Part shown: positions 4,765 through 6,690 of the stretch, in pieces | Layout of the letters: every line of letters starts with the position of its first letter | Numbering within the stretch: position 1 is the stretch's first letter | Assembly: GCA_029907055.1 (NCBI GenBank) | Contig: JARYMO010000080.1 | Location: 1-6,690 of the forward strand | DNA: 6,690 nucleotides | Source of the DNA: Syntrophomonadaceae bacterium | GTDB taxonomy: Bacteria; Bacillota; Syntrophomonadia; Syntrophomonadales; Syntrophothermaceae | Reading direction: 5' to 3' | Made by a program: the position numbers and the translations under genes | Notes under the pieces: generated by a model | The model's input: only the letters and a program-made list of their open reading frames with translations | Databases searched by the model: none | Told to the model about the DNA's origin: nothing

Positions 4765-6563
4765 TTGTCTTCGTCGACGTTCAACACCGAGATGAAGGCA
4801 TCCTTGGGCACCTCGATGCTCCCGATCTGCTTCATCTTCTTCTTGCCTTCCTTCTGCTTCTCCAGCAGCTTCTTCTTGCGCGTGACATCGCCGCCGTAGC
4901 ACTTGGCCAGCACGTCCTTGCGCCTGGCCTTGACCGATTCGCGGGCGATGACCCGACTGCCGATGGCCGCCTGGATGGCCACCTCGTACATCTGGCGCGG
5001 GATGATGCGGCGCAGCCGTTCGACCAGCGTCCTCCCGCGCTGGTAGGCACGGTCACGGTGCACGATGGTAGACAAGGCGTCTACCGGGTCGCCGTTGAGC
5101 AGTATCTCCAGCTTGACCAGGTTGGCGTCCTGGTAGCCGATGAGCTCGTAGTCGAAGGACGCGTACCCGCGCGTGCGCGACTTGAGGGCATCGAAGAAAT
5201 CAAACACGATCTCTGCCAGCGGCACATCGTAGGTGAGCATTACCCGGTGCGGGGACAGGTACTCCATGTTGCGGAAGGTGCCCCGCCGCTCCTGGCAGAG
5301 CTCCATCACGCCCCCCACGTACTCGTCGGGCACCATCACGATGGCCTTGACGTAGGGCTCCTGCACCCGCTCGATGTACTGCGGATTGGGCCAGCGCGCG
5401 GGGTTGTCCACTAACACTACGCGGCCATCGGTCAGGAACACCTGGTACACCACGCTGGGAGCGGTGGCAATGAGTTCCAGGTCGTACTCGCGCTCGAGGC
5501 GCTCGCGCACGATCTCCAGGTGCAGCAGGCCCAGGAAACCGCAGCGGAAACCAAGTCCCAGCGCCTCCGAGGTCTCCGGCTCGAACTGCAGCGAGGCGTC
5601 GTTCAGGCGCAGCTTCTCCAGCGCGTCGCGCAGGCGGTCGTACTCGCTGGTTTCCACCGGGTAGAGCCCACAGAACACCACCGACTTGACCTGGCGGTAC
5701 CCTGGCAGGGGCGCCGCTGCTGGCCGTTCCGCGGAGGTAATGGTGTCCCCCACCCGCGTGTCCTTGACGTTCTTGATGCTGGCCGCCAGGTAGCCCACCT
5801 CCCCCGCTGCCAGCACTTCCACCGGCTCCATGTGAGGGGTGAACACCCCGATCTCGGTGACCTCGAACTCGCGCCCGCTGGACATCATGCGGATACGGTC
5901 GCCCTTGCGCACCTGCCCGTCGAACACCCGCAGGTAGGAGATGGCCCCGCGGTAAGAATCGAAGTAGGAATCAAAGATGAGCGCCCGCAGGGGCTCACTG
6001 GCGTCTCCCGACGGCGGGGGAATGCGCTCCACGATTGCCTCCAGCAGTTCCTCGATGCCAATACCCAGCTTGGCCGAAATCCGCAGCACTTCCTCCCGTT
6101 GGAGCCCCAGGACCTCTTCCATCTCTTCCGCTACCCGGTCGGGTTCCGCCCCCGGGAGGTCAATCTTGTTCATCACCCCGATGATCTCGAGGTTCTGGTC
6201 CATCGCCAGGTAGACATTGGCCAGGGTCTGGGCCTCGATGCCCTGCGAGGCGTCGACTACCAGCACCGCCCCCTCGCAGGCAGCCAGGCTGCGCGAGACC
6301 TCGTAGGTGAAGTCCACGTGGCCCGGGGTGTCGATGAGGTTGAGGACATAGTCCTGCCCGTCGCGGGCCCGGTAGCGCAACCGCACCGGCTGCAGCTTGA
6401 TGGTGATGCCGCGCTCCCGCTCCAGGTCCATCTTGTCCAGGAACTGTTCACGCATCTCGCGCGGGGAGAGGGCACCGGTTGCTTCCAGCAACCGGTCGGC
6501 CAGGGTCGACTTGCCGTGATCTATGTGGGCAATGATTGAAAAGTTGCGGATCTTCTCCTGCAC
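4758..6563 (-). CDS. lepA: Elongation factor 4 (LepA), ribosomal GTPase, full length, 601 aa from a GTG start
   Basis: LepA/EF4 is a translational GTPase related to EF-G, linked to back-translocation, ribosome assembly and translation initiation under stress. Numbered from the GTG, the G domain shows AHIDHGKST (12-20), switch I RGITIK (51-56), DTPGH (78-82) and NKID (132-135). EF-G-like domains follow, then the LepA-specific C-terminal domain with LAKCYGGDVTRKKKLLEKQK and GSIEVPKDAFISVL. The frame is open upstream to an ATG at 6620, but that ATG is part of a TATAATG promoter box and lacks a good binding site. The GTG at 6563 has GGAGGT 6 bases upstream, and its product MQEKIRNFSIIAHIDHGKST matches usual LepA N-termini and length (about 600 aa). 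hemW follows after 6 bases. lepA next to hemW and hrcA is a typical Firmicute order. Confidence 0.97.
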   Translation of the reverse strand: MQEKIRNFSIIAHIDHGKSTLADRLLEATGALSPREMREQFLDKMDLERERGITIKLQPVRLRYRARDGQDYVLNLIDTPGHVDFTYEVSRSLAACEGAVLVVDASQGIEAQTLANVYLAMDQNLEIIGVMNKIDLPGAEPDRVAEEMEEVLGLQREEVLRISAKLGIGIEELLEAIVERIPPPSGDASEPLRALIFDSYFDSYRGAISYLRVFDGQVRKGDRIRMMSSGREFEVTEIGVFTPHMEPVEVLAAGEVGYLAASIKNVKDTRVGDTITSAERPAAAPLPGYRQVKSVVFCGLYPVETSEYDRLRDALEKLRLNDASLQFEPETSEALGLGFRCGFLGLLHLEIVRERLEREYDLELIATAPSVVYQVFLTDGRVVLVDNPARWPNPQYIERVQEPYVKAIVMVPDEYVGGVMELCQERRGTFRNMEYLSPHRVMLTYDVPLAEIVFDFFDALKSRTRGYASFDYELIGYQDANLVKLEILLNGDPVDALSTIVHRDRAYQRGRTLVERLRRIIPRQMYEVAIQAAIGSRVIARESVKARRKDVLAKCYGGDVTRKKKLLEKQKEGKKKMKQIGSIEVPKDAFISVLNVDEDKR

Positions 6564-6569
6564 TTCCGT

Positions 6570-6575
6570 ACCTCC
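6570..6575 (-). promoter_or_regulatory. Ribosome binding site fixing the lepA start at GTG 6563
   Basis: GGAGGT lies 6 bases upstream of the GTG at 6563-6561, a near-ideal Shine-Dalgarno sequence and spacing. It argues against the upstream in-frame ATG at 6620, where the preceding bases (GGGCTATA) give no comparable site. Confidence 0.85.
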
Positions 6576-6587
6576 GTGGTTGATAGG

Positions 6588-6610
6588 CTGGCCTTCCCGG
6601 AGGAGGCCAG
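6588..6610 (-). repeat. Hairpin in the lepA leader
   Basis: The arms CTGGCCT and AGGCCAG form a perfect 7 bp stem around a 9-base loop, CCTCCGGGA, starting right after the predicted transcription start (about 6612). No T-tract follows, so it is not a terminator. The loop bases CCTCCG are complementary to CGGAGG, which covers the lepA ribosome binding site at 6570-6575 plus one base, so loop-to-binding-site pairing is possible. The structure is seen; any regulatory role is inference. Confidence 0.45.
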
Positions 6611-6618
6611 GCTCAGTC

Positions 6619-6648
6619 ATTATAGCCCATCTAGGCGGCCTGCTTCAA
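6619..6648 (-). promoter_or_regulatory. Promoter of lepA-hemW
   Basis: On the minus strand TTGAAG (6643-6648, 4 of 6 matches to TTGACA) is followed after 18 bases by a perfect TATAAT (6619-6624). The start would be about 6612, giving a leader of roughly 49 bases to the GTG of lepA. The -35 overlaps the possible end of the preceding gene. Such an AT-rich consensus box stands out in this GC-rich sequence. Confidence 0.65.
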
Positions 6649-6690
6649 ACGGTGTGCGCGCGGCCTCCCCAGGCGCCTGCGCACCATGTC
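6631..6690 (-). CDS. Possible C-terminal end of the gene upstream of lepA (partial)
   Basis: Reading in from the window edge, one minus-strand frame stays open for 19 codons (DMVRRRLGRPRAHRLKQAA) and ends at TAG (6633-6631). Its third codon positions are mostly G or C, like the neighbouring genes, whereas the one other frame open for a similar length has a weaker bias. In many sporulating Firmicutes the gene before lepA is spoIIP or gpr, but nothing in this short tail identifies a family. It could also be non-coding. Confidence 0.35.
   Translation of the reverse strand, partial: DMVRRRLGRPRAHRLKQAA

Noticed and set aside
4509..5414. Plus-strand open frame of 301 codons opposite hemW and lepA
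   Set aside because: His/Leu/Val-rich mirror translation of GC-rich minus-strand genes, with no recognisable domain.
5520..6539. Plus-strand open frame of 339 codons opposite lepA
   Set aside because: It is antisense to the conserved GTPase domain of lepA; its length is expected from high GC and the codon bias.

Overview
The window is a GC-rich (mid-60s percent by eye) piece of a bacterial chromosome. All recognised genes lie on the minus strand, so transcription runs from position 6690 towards 1. In transcription order they are: the possible last codons of an upstream gene, lepA (elongation factor 4), hemW (radical SAM heme chaperone), hrcA (heat-shock repressor), grpE (nucleotide exchange factor), dnaJ (Hsp40) and the first part of prmA (ribosomal protein L11 methyltransferase). 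The order lepA-hemW-hrcA-grpE-(dnaK)-dnaJ-prmA, with a perfect CIRCE operator in front of hrcA, is the classic arrangement of Firmicutes. The GC content and Arg/Glu/Val-rich proteins suggest a high-GC, possibly thermophilic, Clostridia-like or deep-branching Firmicute. Genus cannot be called from this sequence.

Region by region: 6619-6648 holds a promoter with a consensus TATAAT box for lepA. A leader with a hairpin follows, and then a strong GGAGGT ribosome binding site that places the lepA start at a GTG at 6563, not at the ATG at 6620, which lies inside the promoter. hemW follows lepA by only 6 bases, with its binding site overlapping the lepA stop, so the two look co-translated. Between hemW and hrcA, a TTGACA / 17 bp / TATGTT promoter is followed at once by the 27 bp CIRCE operator, which makes hrcA the first gene of a self-regulated heat-shock unit. 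A 156 bp gap between hrcA and grpE contains a 10 bp hairpin followed by a short T-rich stretch. A 105 bp gap between grpE and dnaJ contains a second hairpin and a consensus extended -10 box (TGCTATAAT). dnaJ and prmA are 5 bases apart.

The most notable observation is an absence: dnaK, normally between grpE and dnaJ, is not there. Both co-chaperones of DnaK and its repressor are intact, yet the Hsp70 itself must be elsewhere in the genome, or has been lost from this locus. The extended -10 box exactly where dnaK would have been suggests that dnaJ may have its own promoter outside HrcA control. No stretch over 300 bases lacks a gene. There are no mobile elements, tRNA or rRNA genes or CRISPR arrays, and no entirely unknown gene system was found.
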